The translations under genes were made by a program, and so were the position numbers. A stretch of DNA of 15,428 bases, taken from assembly GCA_041487355.1 (NCBI GenBank), contig JBGPND010000121.1:1-15428 (forward strand). Reading direction: 5' to 3'. Positions 1 to 6,801 of the stretch are shown here, piece after piece. Every line of letters begins with the position of its first letter. Position 1 is the stretch's first letter. The notes under the pieces are model-generated. The model worked only from the letters and a program-made list of their open reading frames with translations, had not been told where the DNA came from and did no database searches. This DNA is from JAMXLO01 sp041487355. GTDB lineage: Bacteria > Pseudomonadota > Alphaproteobacteria > Acetobacterales > Acetobacteraceae.

Positions 1-93
1 CCGCCATATCTGTCTGGCCCTGCCCGGGGCATCCCGGCGGGATTGCGGGGGCCTGCTGAATGCTTCCTCGCCCGACAGCACGGCCTGGTCCCT

Positions 94-125
94 CCCCGGA
101 TCAAGTCCGGGGACGGCCATGACGA
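94..125. repeat. Palindromic intergenic repeat upstream of nuoI
   Basis: A perfect 7-base inverted repeat, CCCCGGA (94-100) and TCCGGGG (106-112), is separated by TCAAG. It is followed by GGCCATGACGATGG. The same TCAAG-centred palindrome recurs at 10387-10407, and related forms lie at 1297-1319 and 1677-1695, so this is one copy of a dispersed family. Positions 1-93 hold no recognisable gene. I looked for the end of nuoH in all three + frames and did not find it, so nuoH, if it precedes nuoI as usual, ends outside the window. Confidence 0.7.
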
Positions 126-146
126 TGGCACGATGGAGCCTTGCTG

Positions 147-635
147 ATGGCGTTCCTGGACCGCACCGCACGCAGCATGCTGCTGGGCGAACTCGTCGCC
201 GGGCTCGGCCTGACCCTGCGCTACTTCTTCAAGGCCAAGGTGACGATCAACTACCCCTACGAGAAAGGCCCGATCAGCCCGCGCTTCAAAGGCGAACACG
301 CATTGCGCCGCTACCCCAACGGCGAGGAACGCTGCATCGCCTGCAAGCTGTGCGAGGCGATCTGCCCCGCCCAGGCGATCACCATCGAGGCCGAACCGCG
401 CGAAGACGGCTCCCGCCGCACCACGCGCTACGACATCGACATGACGAAGTGCATCTATTGCGGCCTCTGCGAGGAGGCCTGCCCGGTCGATGCCATCGTC
501 GAAGGCCCGAACTTCGAGTTCGCCACCGAAACGCGCGAGGAGCTGCTCTACAACAAGGAGAAGCTGCTGGCGAACGGCGACCGCTGGGAATCCGAGATCG
601 CGCGCCGCCTCGAACTGGACGCACCCTATCGATGA
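147..635 (+). CDS. nuoI: NADH-quinone oxidoreductase subunit I (NuoI)
   Basis: Peripheral-arm subunit of respiratory complex I at the cytoplasmic face of the inner membrane. It carries clusters N6a and N6b, which pass electrons from NuoG towards N2 and quinone. Two ferredoxin motifs are visible: CIACKLCEAICP (Cys63, 66, 69, 73) and CIYCGLCEEACP (Cys102, 105, 108, 112). In each, the last Cys belongs to the opposite cluster. The length of 162 residues is the usual alphaproteobacterial size, and an amphipathic N-terminal helix precedes the conserved INYPYEKG segment. The ATG at 147 is chosen over the in-frame TTG at 141 because GGAG (135-138) lies 8 bases upstream and the protein then starts MAFLDR, as in relatives. 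The stop overlaps the nuoJ start (ATGA). Identification is secure. Confidence 0.97.
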   Translation: MAFLDRTARSMLLGELVAGLGLTLRYFFKAKVTINYPYEKGPISPRFKGEHALRRYPNGEERCIACKLCEAICPAQAITIEAEPREDGSRRTTRYDIDMTKCIYCGLCEEACPVDAIVEGPNFEFATETREELLYNKEKLLANGDRWESEIARRLELDAPYR

Positions 636-1345
636 TCGCCACCATCGCCTTCTACATCTTCGCCGTGATCCTGCTCGCCTCCGCCGCGATGGTGGTCAGC
701 GCGCGCAATCCGGTGCACTCGGTGCTGTTCCTGATCCTGTCCTTCTTCAACGCCGCGGCGCTGTTCCTGATCGCGGGCGCCGAGTTTCTCGCGATGATCC
801 TGGTCATCGTCTATGTCGGCGCCGTCGCCGTGCTGTTCCTGTTCGTGGTGATGATGCTGGACATCGACTTCGCCGAACTGCGCGGCGGCTTCCAGCGCTA
901 TCTGCCGGTCGGCGTCACGGTCGGTGCGGTGCTGTTCATCGAACTCGTCCTGGTACTCGGCGGCTGGAAGTTCGCACCCGATGCCACGACGCTGCGGCTC
1001 TCGCCGGCGCCAGCGCAGATCAGCAACACCGCGGCACTCGGACGGCTGCTGTATACCGACTACGTCTTCCTGTTCCAGGCGGCGGGTCTGCTGCTGCTGG
1101 TGGCGATGATCGGCGCCATCGTGCTGACCTTGCGCGACCGCAAGACCTCGCGCCACCAGAGCATCCGCGCCCAGACCGAGCGCACCGTGGCGGACACGCT
1201 GGAGCTGGTGACGATGTCGGTGGGGGCGGGAATCAAGGACGTCGGGATATTCGTCCCGAAAGTCGCGGAACCGACCGAGACCGAGGATGCGCACGCCCCC
1301 CGGGTCACGAGCCCGGGGGCAGGCGGAGGCCATCATGGGCATTGA
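632..1345 (+). CDS. nuoJ: NADH-quinone oxidoreductase subunit J (NuoJ), repeat-extended C-terminus
   Basis: Membrane-arm subunit of complex I (mitochondrial ND6 homologue) with five expected transmembrane helices. It lies at the junction between the quinone module and the proton pumps. The third helix shows the conserved glycine-containing stretch EFLAMILVIVYVGAVAVLF, which forms the pi-bulge in known structures. The start at 632 overlaps the nuoI stop by four bases. At 237 residues it is longer than the usual roughly 200. The soluble tail after the last helix (about residue 170 on) is hydrophilic. Its last 17 or so residues (HAPRVTSPGAGGGHHGH) are encoded by a palindromic repeat at 1297-1319 and the bases after it, so they are probably not ancestral. 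Product secure; function of the tail unknown. Confidence 0.96.
   Translation: MIATIAFYIFAVILLASAAMVVSARNPVHSVLFLILSFFNAAALFLIAGAEFLAMILVIVYVGAVAVLFLFVVMMLDIDFAELRGGFQRYLPVGVTVGAVLFIELVLVLGGWKFAPDATTLRLSPAPAQISNTAALGRLLYTDYVFLFQAAGLLLLVAMIGAIVLTLRDRKTSRHQSIRAQTERTVADTLELVTMSVGAGIKDVGIFVPKVAEPTETEDAHAPRVTSPGAGGGHHGH
1297..1319. repeat. Palindromic repeat inside the 3' end of nuoJ
   Basis: CCCCCGGG (1297-1304) and CCCGGGGG (1312-1319) form a perfect 8-base inverted repeat around TCACGAG. It resembles the palindromes at 94-112 and 10387-10407 in sequence and loop length. Here it is translated as part of NuoJ and lies 15 bases upstream of the nuoK start codon. A hairpin here would sit just before the nuoK ribosome binding site GGAGG (1325-1329). 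Confidence 0.6.
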
Positions 1346-1649
1346 AGTCGGCCTCGGCCATTACCTCGTCGTGTCCGCCATCCTGCTGGTGCTCGGCATC
1401 TTCGGCATCTTCCTCAACCGCAAGAACGTCATCGTCATCCTGATGTCGATCGAGCTGATCCTGCTCGCGGTCAACCTGAACCTGGTGGCGTTCTCCGCCG
1501 CACTTGGCGACCTGGTCGGCCAGGTCTTCGCCATGTTCGTGCTGACCGTCGCCGCCGCCGAGGCAGCGATCGGGCTCGCCATCGTCGTGATCTATTTCCG
1601 CAACCGCGGCTCGATCCAGGTCGAGGACGTGAACCTGATGAAGGGCTGA
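1335..1649 (+). CDS. nuoK: NADH-quinone oxidoreductase subunit K (NuoK)
   Basis: Small membrane-arm subunit of complex I (ND4L homologue) with three transmembrane helices, part of the proton channel between NuoJ and NuoN. At 104 residues it is close to the usual length of about 100. The two functionally essential membrane glutamates are present: Glu40 in MSIELILLAVNLN and Glu76 in TVAAAEAAIGLA, matching Glu36 and Glu72 of E. coli NuoK. The ATG at 1335 has a strong GGAGG (1325-1329) five bases upstream and overlaps the end of nuoJ by 11 bases, which suggests coupled translation. An in-frame start further upstream (1287) would add repeat-derived residues and is rejected. Confidence 0.97.
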   Translation: MGIEVGLGHYLVVSAILLVLGIFGIFLNRKNVIVILMSIELILLAVNLNLVAFSAALGDLVGQVFAMFVLTVAAAEAAIGLAIVVIYFRNRGSIQVEDVNLMKG

Positions 1650-1664
1650 GATGCCAACACTAGC

Positions 1665-1762
1665 CGTCATGGCCGTCCTCGGGCTTGACCCGAGGATCAA
1701 CCCGGCCATCCCCACCAGCACAAGTACCGCGACGGATGGCCGGGACACGCCCGGCCATGACG
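1665..1762. repeat. Composite nested palindromic repeat between nuoK and nuoL
   Basis: The 132-base nuoK-nuoL gap is nearly filled by nested inverted repeats. The outer arms are CGTCATGGCCG (1665-1675) and CGGCCATGACG (1752-1762), 11 of 11 matching. The inner arms are CCCGGCCATCC (1701-1711) and GGATGGCCGGG (1734-1744), 11 of 11. A lateral hairpin is CCTCGGG (1677-1683) with CCCGAGG (1689-1695). The CATGGCCGGG unit matches fragments at 9798-9810 and 15280-15292. It resembles short palindromic intergenic repeats common in alphaproteobacterial genomes such as Bradyrhizobium. It has no coding content of its own. Confidence 0.8.
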
Positions 1763-1770
1763 AGGGGGAG
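1762..1770 (+). promoter_or_regulatory. Ribosome binding site of nuoL, derived from repeat tail
   Basis: GAGGGGGAG lies 11 bases upstream of the nuoL ATG (1782). It directly continues the outer right arm of the composite repeat as CATGACGAGGGGGAG. The same arrangement, CATGATGAGGGGGG, precedes the DUF1467 gene at 9822-9835, so this Shine-Dalgarno sequence looks repeat-derived. That is inference from the two copies. Confidence 0.6.
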
Positions 1771-1781
1771 AGCACGACCAC

Positions 1782-3713
1782 ATGATCTACGCCGTCGCGG
1801 TCTTCGCGCCTCTGCTCGGTTCGCTGGTGTCCGGCCTGCTCGGCCGGTCGATCGGCGACCGCGCCGCCATGGCCGTCTCCGTGCTGTGCATGCTGGTTGC
1901 CGCGGCGCTCGGACCGATCGCCTGCTTCCAGCTCGTCTCGGGCGAGACCGATCCGGGCGTTGTCTCGCTCGGCACCTGGGTTGAGGCAGGCCACTTCCAC
2001 GTCGACTGGGCGCTGCGCTACGACCCGCTGGCCGCCGTGATGGTCGCGATGGTGACGTTCGTCGCCATGCTGATCCACGTCTATTCGATTGGCTACATGG
2101 CGCACGATTCCTTCCCGCGCTACCGATTCTTCGCCTACCTCTCGCTGTTCACCTTCTCCATGCTGATGCTGGTGACGGCAGACAACCTGCTGCAACTATT
2201 CTTCGGCTGGGAAGGCGTCGGCCTCTGCTCGTACCTGCTGATCGGCTACTGGTACGACCGCCCGTCCGCCAACGCCGCCGCGATCAAGGCTTTCATCGTC
2301 AACCGCATCGGCGATCTCGGCTTCGCCGTCGGCGTCGCATTGGTGTTCCTGAAGTTCGGCTCGATCGAATTCAGCACGATCTTCCCCGCCATCGCGCAGC
2401 ACCAGGCCGACACGTATTCGGTGCTCGGCGGCACGTTCTCCGCCTTCGAGGTCATCGGCGTGCTGCTGTTCATCGGCGCGATGGGCAAGTCGGCGCAGAT
2501 CGGCTTGCATGTCTGGCTGCCCGACGCGATGGAAGGTCCCACACCCGTCTCGGCGCTGATCCACGCGGCCACGATGGTGACGGCCGGCGTGTTCCTGGTG
2601 GCGCGCATGTCGCCGCTGTTCGAATTCGCCCCGTTCGCGCTCGGCCTGGTCACCTTCGTCGGTGCGACCACCGCGCTGTTCGCCGCCACCGTCGGCTGCG
2701 CGCAGAACGACATTAAGCGCGTGATCGCCTATTCCACCTGTTCGCAGCTCGGCTACATGTTCGTCGCCGCCGGCGTTGGCGTGTATCAGGCGTCGATCTT
2801 CCACCTGATCACGCATGCCTTCTTCAAGGCGCTGCTGTTCCTCGGCGCCGGCTCGGTGATCCATGCGATGTCAGACGAGCAGGACATGCGCAAGATGGGC
2901 GGGCTGAGGAAGCTGATCCCGTGGACCTGCGCGGTGATGTGGATCGGCAACCTGGCACTCGCTGGCGTCCCACCGTTCGCCGGCTACTGGTCCAAGGACG
3001 CAATCATCTCGGCAGCCTATGCCGCAGGGACCGGTATCGGCGTCTACGGCTTCATCTGCACCGTGCTGGCGGCCTTTCTCACCGCCTTCTATTCCTGGCG
3101 CCTGCTGATCATGACATTCTATGGCAAGCCGCGCGCCGACCACCATGTGATGGAGCATGTGCACGAGAGCCCGGCGGTGATGATGGTGCCGCTGCTCATA
3201 TTGGCGGCCGGCGCGCTGGGCGCCGGCTACGCGCTGCATTCCTGGTTCATCGGCGAGCTATGGCAGGAATTCTGGAACGCCAGCATCTTCAACGCGCCCG
3301 CGAACCACACGCTCGCCCATCTCGAAGAGGTTCCGCTGTGGGTCGAAGCGGCACCCACCGTCGTGGGCCTGCTCGGCATCGCCACCGCCTATGCGATGTA
3401 CATGGCCTTCCCGCTGCTGCCGATGCGGCTGGCGACGACTTTCCGCGGCGTCTACCTGTTCCTGCTGAACAAGTGGTATTTCGACGAACTGTATGACGCG
3501 ATCTTCGTGCAGCCGATGTTCCGGCTGGCCCGTGTTCTCTGGCAGACCGGCGACGCCACGCTGATCGACGGCGTGCCCAACGGCCTGGCGGAACTCACGG
3601 TGGACGGCTCGCGCCAGGCGGTGAAAATCCAGACCGGCTCGCTCGCTGTCTATGCCTTTGTCATGCTGATCGGCGTCGTGCTGCTGGTCGGCATCTTCCT
3701 GCTGTCCCGGTGA
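1782..3713 (+). CDS. nuoL: NADH-quinone oxidoreductase subunit L (NuoL)
   Basis: Distal antiporter-like proton-pumping subunit of complex I (ND5 homologue). At 643 residues it has the usual length, with many transmembrane helices, the amphipathic lateral helix HL and a final C-terminal anchor helix (VYAFVMLIGVVLLVGIFLL). Key charged residues are in place: Glu144 in FFGWEGVGLCSYLLIGYW, Lys236 in IGAMGKSAQIGLHVWLPDA, His341, His345 and Lys349 in HLITHAFFKALLFLGAGS, and Lys405 in GYWSKDAI. These correspond to the Glu/Lys pair, central residues and output lysine described for E. coli NuoL. Unlike its operon partners it is separated from the preceding gene by 132 bases of repeat. Its end overlaps or abuts nuoM. 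Confidence 0.98.
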   Translation: MIYAVAVFAPLLGSLVSGLLGRSIGDRAAMAVSVLCMLVAAALGPIACFQLVSGETDPGVVSLGTWVEAGHFHVDWALRYDPLAAVMVAMVTFVAMLIHVYSIGYMAHDSFPRYRFFAYLSLFTFSMLMLVTADNLLQLFFGWEGVGLCSYLLIGYWYDRPSANAAAIKAFIVNRIGDLGFAVGVALVFLKFGSIEFSTIFPAIAQHQADTYSVLGGTFSAFEVIGVLLFIGAMGKSAQIGLHVWLPDAMEGPTPVSALIHAATMVTAGVFLVARMSPLFEFAPFALGLVTFVGATTALFAATVGCAQNDIKRVIAYSTCSQLGYMFVAAGVGVYQASIFHLITHAFFKALLFLGAGSVIHAMSDEQDMRKMGGLRKLIPWTCAVMWIGNLALAGVPPFAGYWSKDAIISAAYAAGTGIGVYGFICTVLAAFLTAFYSWRLLIMTFYGKPRADHHVMEHVHESPAVMMVPLLILAAGALGAGYALHSWFIGELWQEFWNASIFNAPANHTLAHLEEVPLWVEAAPTVVGLLGIATAYAMYMAFPLLPMRLATTFRGVYLFLLNKWYFDELYDAIFVQPMFRLARVLWQTGDATLIDGVPNGLAELTVDGSRQAVKIQTGSLAVYAFVMLIGVVLLVGIFLLSR

Positions 3714-3718
3714 GCCAG

Positions 3719-5239
3719 ATGAACGCAGCGGGTTTTCCCATACTGTCGCTGATCACCTGGCTGCCGCTGGTTGGCGGGCTGATCATCATGTCGGTGCGCG
3801 GCGACGAGGAAACCGTCGCCTCCAACGCACGCTGGACCGCGCTGTGGACCAGCCTGATCGTGCTGGTTCTCTCTGTCGTCCTGTGGGTGAAGTTCGACAC
3901 AGGCGAAGCGGGTTTCCAGTTCGTGGAAGAGATCCCGTGGCTGCCGGAATACGGCGTCGGCTACAAGATGGGCGTCGACGGCATCTCTGTGCTGTTTGTC
4001 CTGCTCTCCACATTGCTGACGCCGATCTGTATCCTGGCGAGCTGGGATTCGATCACGCGCTCCGTGCGCGAATACATGCTCACTTTCCTCATCCTCGAGA
4101 CGATGATGGTGGGGATGTTCTGCGCGCTCGACTTCGTGGTGTTCTACATCTTCTTCGAGGGCGTGCTGATCCCGATGTTCCTCATCATCGGTGTCTGGGG
4201 CGGCCCGCGGCGCGTCTATTCGGCATTCAAGTTCTTCCTGTTCACGCTCGCCGGCTCGGTGCTGATGCTGCTCGCGCTGCTCGCGATGTGGTTCCAGGCC
4301 GGCACCACCGACATCGCCGTGCTGCTGAAGACGCCGATGCCGCCGGGCATGCAGAACTGGCTGTTCCTTGCCTTCTTCGCCTCGTTCGCGGTGAAGGTGC
4401 CGATGTGGCCCGTGCACACATGGCTACCCGACGCACACGTCGAAGCGCCCACCGCCGGTTCGGTCATCCTGGCGGGCGTTTTGCTGAAGATGGGCGGCTA
4501 CGGCTTCCTGCGCTTCTCCGTGCCGATGCTGCCCCAGGCCTCGGTCTACTTCGCGCCGCTGATCTTCACTCTCTCGGTCGTCGCCGTGATCTACACATCG
4601 CTGGTCGCGCTCGCCCAGGAGGACATGAAGAAGTTGATCGCCTACTCCTCCGTCGCGCACATGGGCGTGGTGACGATCGGCATCTTCACCTTCAACGTGC
4701 AGGGCATCCAGGGCGCGCTGTTCCAGATGCTGTCGCACGGCATCGTCTCCTCCGCGCTGTTCCTCGTGGTCGGCGTGATCTACGATCGTATCCACACGCG
4801 CGACATCGCCCGCTACGGCGGCCTCGCCGACCGCATGCCGCTCTACGCGCTCACCTTCATGTTCTTCACCATGGCCTCGGTCGGCCTGCCCGGCACCTCG
4901 GGCTTCGTCGGTGAGTTCCTGGTGATTGTCGGTTCACTGCAGGTGAATTTCTGGCTGGCGCTGCTCGGCGCGACCGGCATGATCCTTGGTGCTGCGTACA
5001 TGCTGTATCTCTATCGCCGGGTGATCTTCGGCCGACTGACCAAGGAAGATCTGCGCGCCATCCTTGACCTTTCACCCCGCGAGATCGCGGTGTTCGCGCC
5101 GCTGATCCTGCTGACGCTGTGGATGGGCGTCTATCCGTCGAGCTTCACCGGCTTCTGGGACGCCAGTGTCGCGGCGATGGTGCAGCACCACACCGCCGCG
5201 CTTACGCCCGCCGTCAAGCTGGCGGGGATGGTGCCGTGA
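3719..5239 (+). CDS. nuoM: NADH-quinone oxidoreductase subunit M (NuoM)
   Basis: Middle antiporter-like proton-pumping subunit of complex I (ND4 homologue), about 14 transmembrane helices, 506 residues. Key residues visible from this start are Glu147 in FYIFFEGVLIPMFLIIG, Lys226 in ASFAVKVPMWPVHTWLPDAH, Lys257 in AGVLLKMGGYG and Glu399 in PGTSGFVGEF. These match the functional Glu/Lys sites of E. coli NuoM. Two starts are possible: GTG at 3710, which overlaps the nuoL stop as GTGA, or ATG at 3719 with GGTGAG (3709-3714) close upstream. I prefer the ATG, but the three-residue difference cannot be settled from sequence. The stop overlaps the nuoN start by one base (TGATG). Confidence 0.96.
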   Translation: MNAAGFPILSLITWLPLVGGLIIMSVRGDEETVASNARWTALWTSLIVLVLSVVLWVKFDTGEAGFQFVEEIPWLPEYGVGYKMGVDGISVLFVLLSTLLTPICILASWDSITRSVREYMLTFLILETMMVGMFCALDFVVFYIFFEGVLIPMFLIIGVWGGPRRVYSAFKFFLFTLAGSVLMLLALLAMWFQAGTTDIAVLLKTPMPPGMQNWLFLAFFASFAVKVPMWPVHTWLPDAHVEAPTAGSVILAGVLLKMGGYGFLRFSVPMLPQASVYFAPLIFTLSVVAVIYTSLVALAQEDMKKLIAYSSVAHMGVVTIGIFTFNVQGIQGALFQMLSHGIVSSALFLVVGVIYDRIHTRDIARYGGLADRMPLYALTFMFFTMASVGLPGTSGFVGEFLVIVGSLQVNFWLALLGATGMILGAAYMLYLYRRVIFGRLTKEDLRAILDLSPREIAVFAPLILLTLWMGVYPSSFTGFWDASVAAMVQHHTAALTPAVKLAGMVP

Positions 5240-6660
5240 TGAACTGGGCAATCGCACTGCCGGAAATCGCGCTCTCCCTGGTCGCCATGGCGATCCTGAT
5301 CTTCGGTGTGCTGCGGCGCGACGACACATTCTTCCTCTCCAGCATGTTCGCGCTCGGCGGCTTCCTGCTCGCGGCATTGCTGGTTCTCACCAGCGCCCGC
5401 GGCGTCGGCTACCACGGCCAGTTCGTCGCCGATGCATTTTCCAGCTTCGTGAAGATCCTGGTTCTGGCAGGCGCGGCGCTCTCGCTGATCCTGTCGCTCG
5501 ACTACAACCGCAAGCACCACATCGCGCGCTTCGAATTTCCCGTGCTGATGGCGCTGTCGGTCACCGGCATGATGGTGATGGCATCGGCATCGAACCTGAT
5601 GACCCTCTATCTCGGGGTCGAGCTGCAGTCGCTGGCGCTCTACGTCCTCGCCGCCTTCGCCCGCGACGATCTGCGTTCGTCCGAGGCCGGCCTGAAGTAT
5701 TTCGTGCTCGGCGCACTCGCCTCCGGCCTGCTGCTCTACGGCATTTCGCTGGTCTATGGCTTCTCCGGCACCATGGACTTTGCCGCGCTCGCGAAGACAC
5801 TGTCGCAGCCGGCGACCGCCTCACCCGGCCTGATCGTCGGCATCGTCTTCATCCTGGTCGGACTGGCGTTCAAGATTTCTGCCGTGCCGTTCCATATGTG
5901 GACGCCCGACGTCTACGAAGGCGCGCCGACGCCGGTCACGGTGTTCTTCTCCACCGCGCCCAAGGTCGCGGCGATGGCACTCCTGCTGCGCACCATGACC
6001 ACCCCGTTCGGCCATCAGTTGATCGCCTGGCAGCAGCTCATCGTCCTGGTGTCCATCGCCTCGATGATCCTCGGCGCGCTGGCGGCGATCGGCCAGCACA
6101 ACATCAAGCGGCTGATGGCGTATTCCTCGATCGGCCACATGGGTTACGCGCTGATCGGCCTCGCCGTCGGCACGCCGGAAGGTGTCCGCGGCGTGCTGGT
6201 CTATCTCATCGTCTATGTGTTCATGAGCGCCGGCACTTTCGCCTGCATCATCGCCATGCGCCGCCGCGGCCGAGCGCTTGAGGAGATCACCGACCTGAAC
6301 GGCCTCGCGCGAACCGATCCCGGGCTCGCGTTGGCGATGGCCGTGTTCATGTTCAGCATGGCCGGCATCCCGCCGTTGTCTGGCTTCTTCGGCAAGCTCT
6401 ACGTGTTCCTGGCTGCGGTGCAGGGCGGCATGTGGGCGCTCGCCATCATCGGCGTGCTGACCAGCGTGGTGGGCGCCTACTACTACCTGCGCATCGTCAA
6501 GGTGATGTATTTCGATGCGCCGGAGGCACCCTTCGATGCTCGCCCGGCCGCGCTCTCCTTTGGCGCCGCGGCGACCGGGTTGTTCACCACGTTCTTCTTC
6601 ATCTTCCCCGCACCCTTCGTCGGCGCGGCGCAGGCAGCGGCGAAGGCGTTGTTCGGTTGA
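5239..6660 (+). CDS. nuoN: NADH-quinone oxidoreductase subunit N (NuoN)
   Basis: Third antiporter-like proton-pumping subunit of complex I (ND2 homologue) and last gene of the operon, 473 residues. Visible functional residues are Glu128 in LYLGVELQSLALYVLAAF, Lys212 in LAFKISAVPFHMWTPDVYEG, Lys242 in FFSTAPKVAAMALL and Lys386 in SGFFGKLYVFLAA. They correspond to the conserved Glu and Lys sites of E. coli NuoN. The ATG at 5239 overlaps the nuoM stop by one base. The in-frame start at 5119 would extend backwards into nuoM and is rejected. The stop codon (6658-6660) lies inside the outer, imperfect end of the large inverted repeat that follows. In most alphaproteobacteria birA comes next; here it does not. 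Confidence 0.98.
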   Translation: MNWAIALPEIALSLVAMAILIFGVLRRDDTFFLSSMFALGGFLLAALLVLTSARGVGYHGQFVADAFSSFVKILVLAGAALSLILSLDYNRKHHIARFEFPVLMALSVTGMMVMASASNLMTLYLGVELQSLALYVLAAFARDDLRSSEAGLKYFVLGALASGLLLYGISLVYGFSGTMDFAALAKTLSQPATASPGLIVGIVFILVGLAFKISAVPFHMWTPDVYEGAPTPVTVFFSTAPKVAAMALLLRTMTTPFGHQLIAWQQLIVLVSIASMILGALAAIGQHNIKRLMAYSSIGHMGYALIGLAVGTPEGVRGVLVYLIVYVFMSAGTFACIIAMRRRGRALEEITDLNGLARTDPGLALAMAVFMFSMAGIPPLSGFFGKLYVFLAAVQGGMWALAIIGVLTSVVGAYYYLRIVKVMYFDAPEAPFDARPAALSFGAAATGLFTTFFFIFPAPFVGAAQAAAKALFG

Positions 6661-6786
6661 AGAAAGGAAAATTCACCGCAGAGGCGCAGAGCACGCAGAG
6701 GCGGAAATTATGCACTTCGCGCGTAGCGTATCATCTGACTTTCTCTGCGTGCTCTGCGCCTCTGCGGTGAATATTTCTTCTTTCAA
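6655..6786. repeat. Large inverted repeat (CACCGCAGAGG family) between nuoN and coaX
   Basis: Two perfect 30-base arms, 6671-6700 and 6743-6772, read TTCACCGCAGAGGCGCAG and onward on each strand around a 42-base loop. Similarity continues imperfectly outward: the left flank GTTGAAGAAAGGAAA resembles the reverse complement of the right flank, GTTGAAAGAAGAAAT. The whole element is therefore about 130 bases with GTTGAA at each end. The left end contains the nuoN stop. Translated, the arms give TAEAQSTQR-like and LCVLCAS-like peptides, which are known from spurious ORFs in many unrelated genomes carrying this type of repeat. It encodes no transposase. It could act as a transcription terminator, but there is no T-run. 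Confidence 0.85.
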
Positions 6787-6801
6787 CGCCACAGGCTTAC
6801 C

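Noticed and set aside
119..631. Possible upstream extension of nuoJ to 119
   Set aside because: The added part reads nuoI out of frame and is Arg/Pro-rich without homology. NuoJ homology starts at the ATG at 632.
1305..2195. Long - strand open frame of 296 codons across nuoK and nuoL
   Set aside because: The translation is a low-complexity His/Arg/Asp/Glu/Gln-rich sequence, the usual antisense shadow of membrane protein genes in GC-rich DNA.
6655..6786. Integron attC site
   Set aside because: The length and symmetry are suggestive, but the ends read GTTGAA...TTCAAC, the reverse of the attC RYYYAAC...GTTRRRY layout. The arms are perfect rather than interrupted, and no integrase or cassette array is present.
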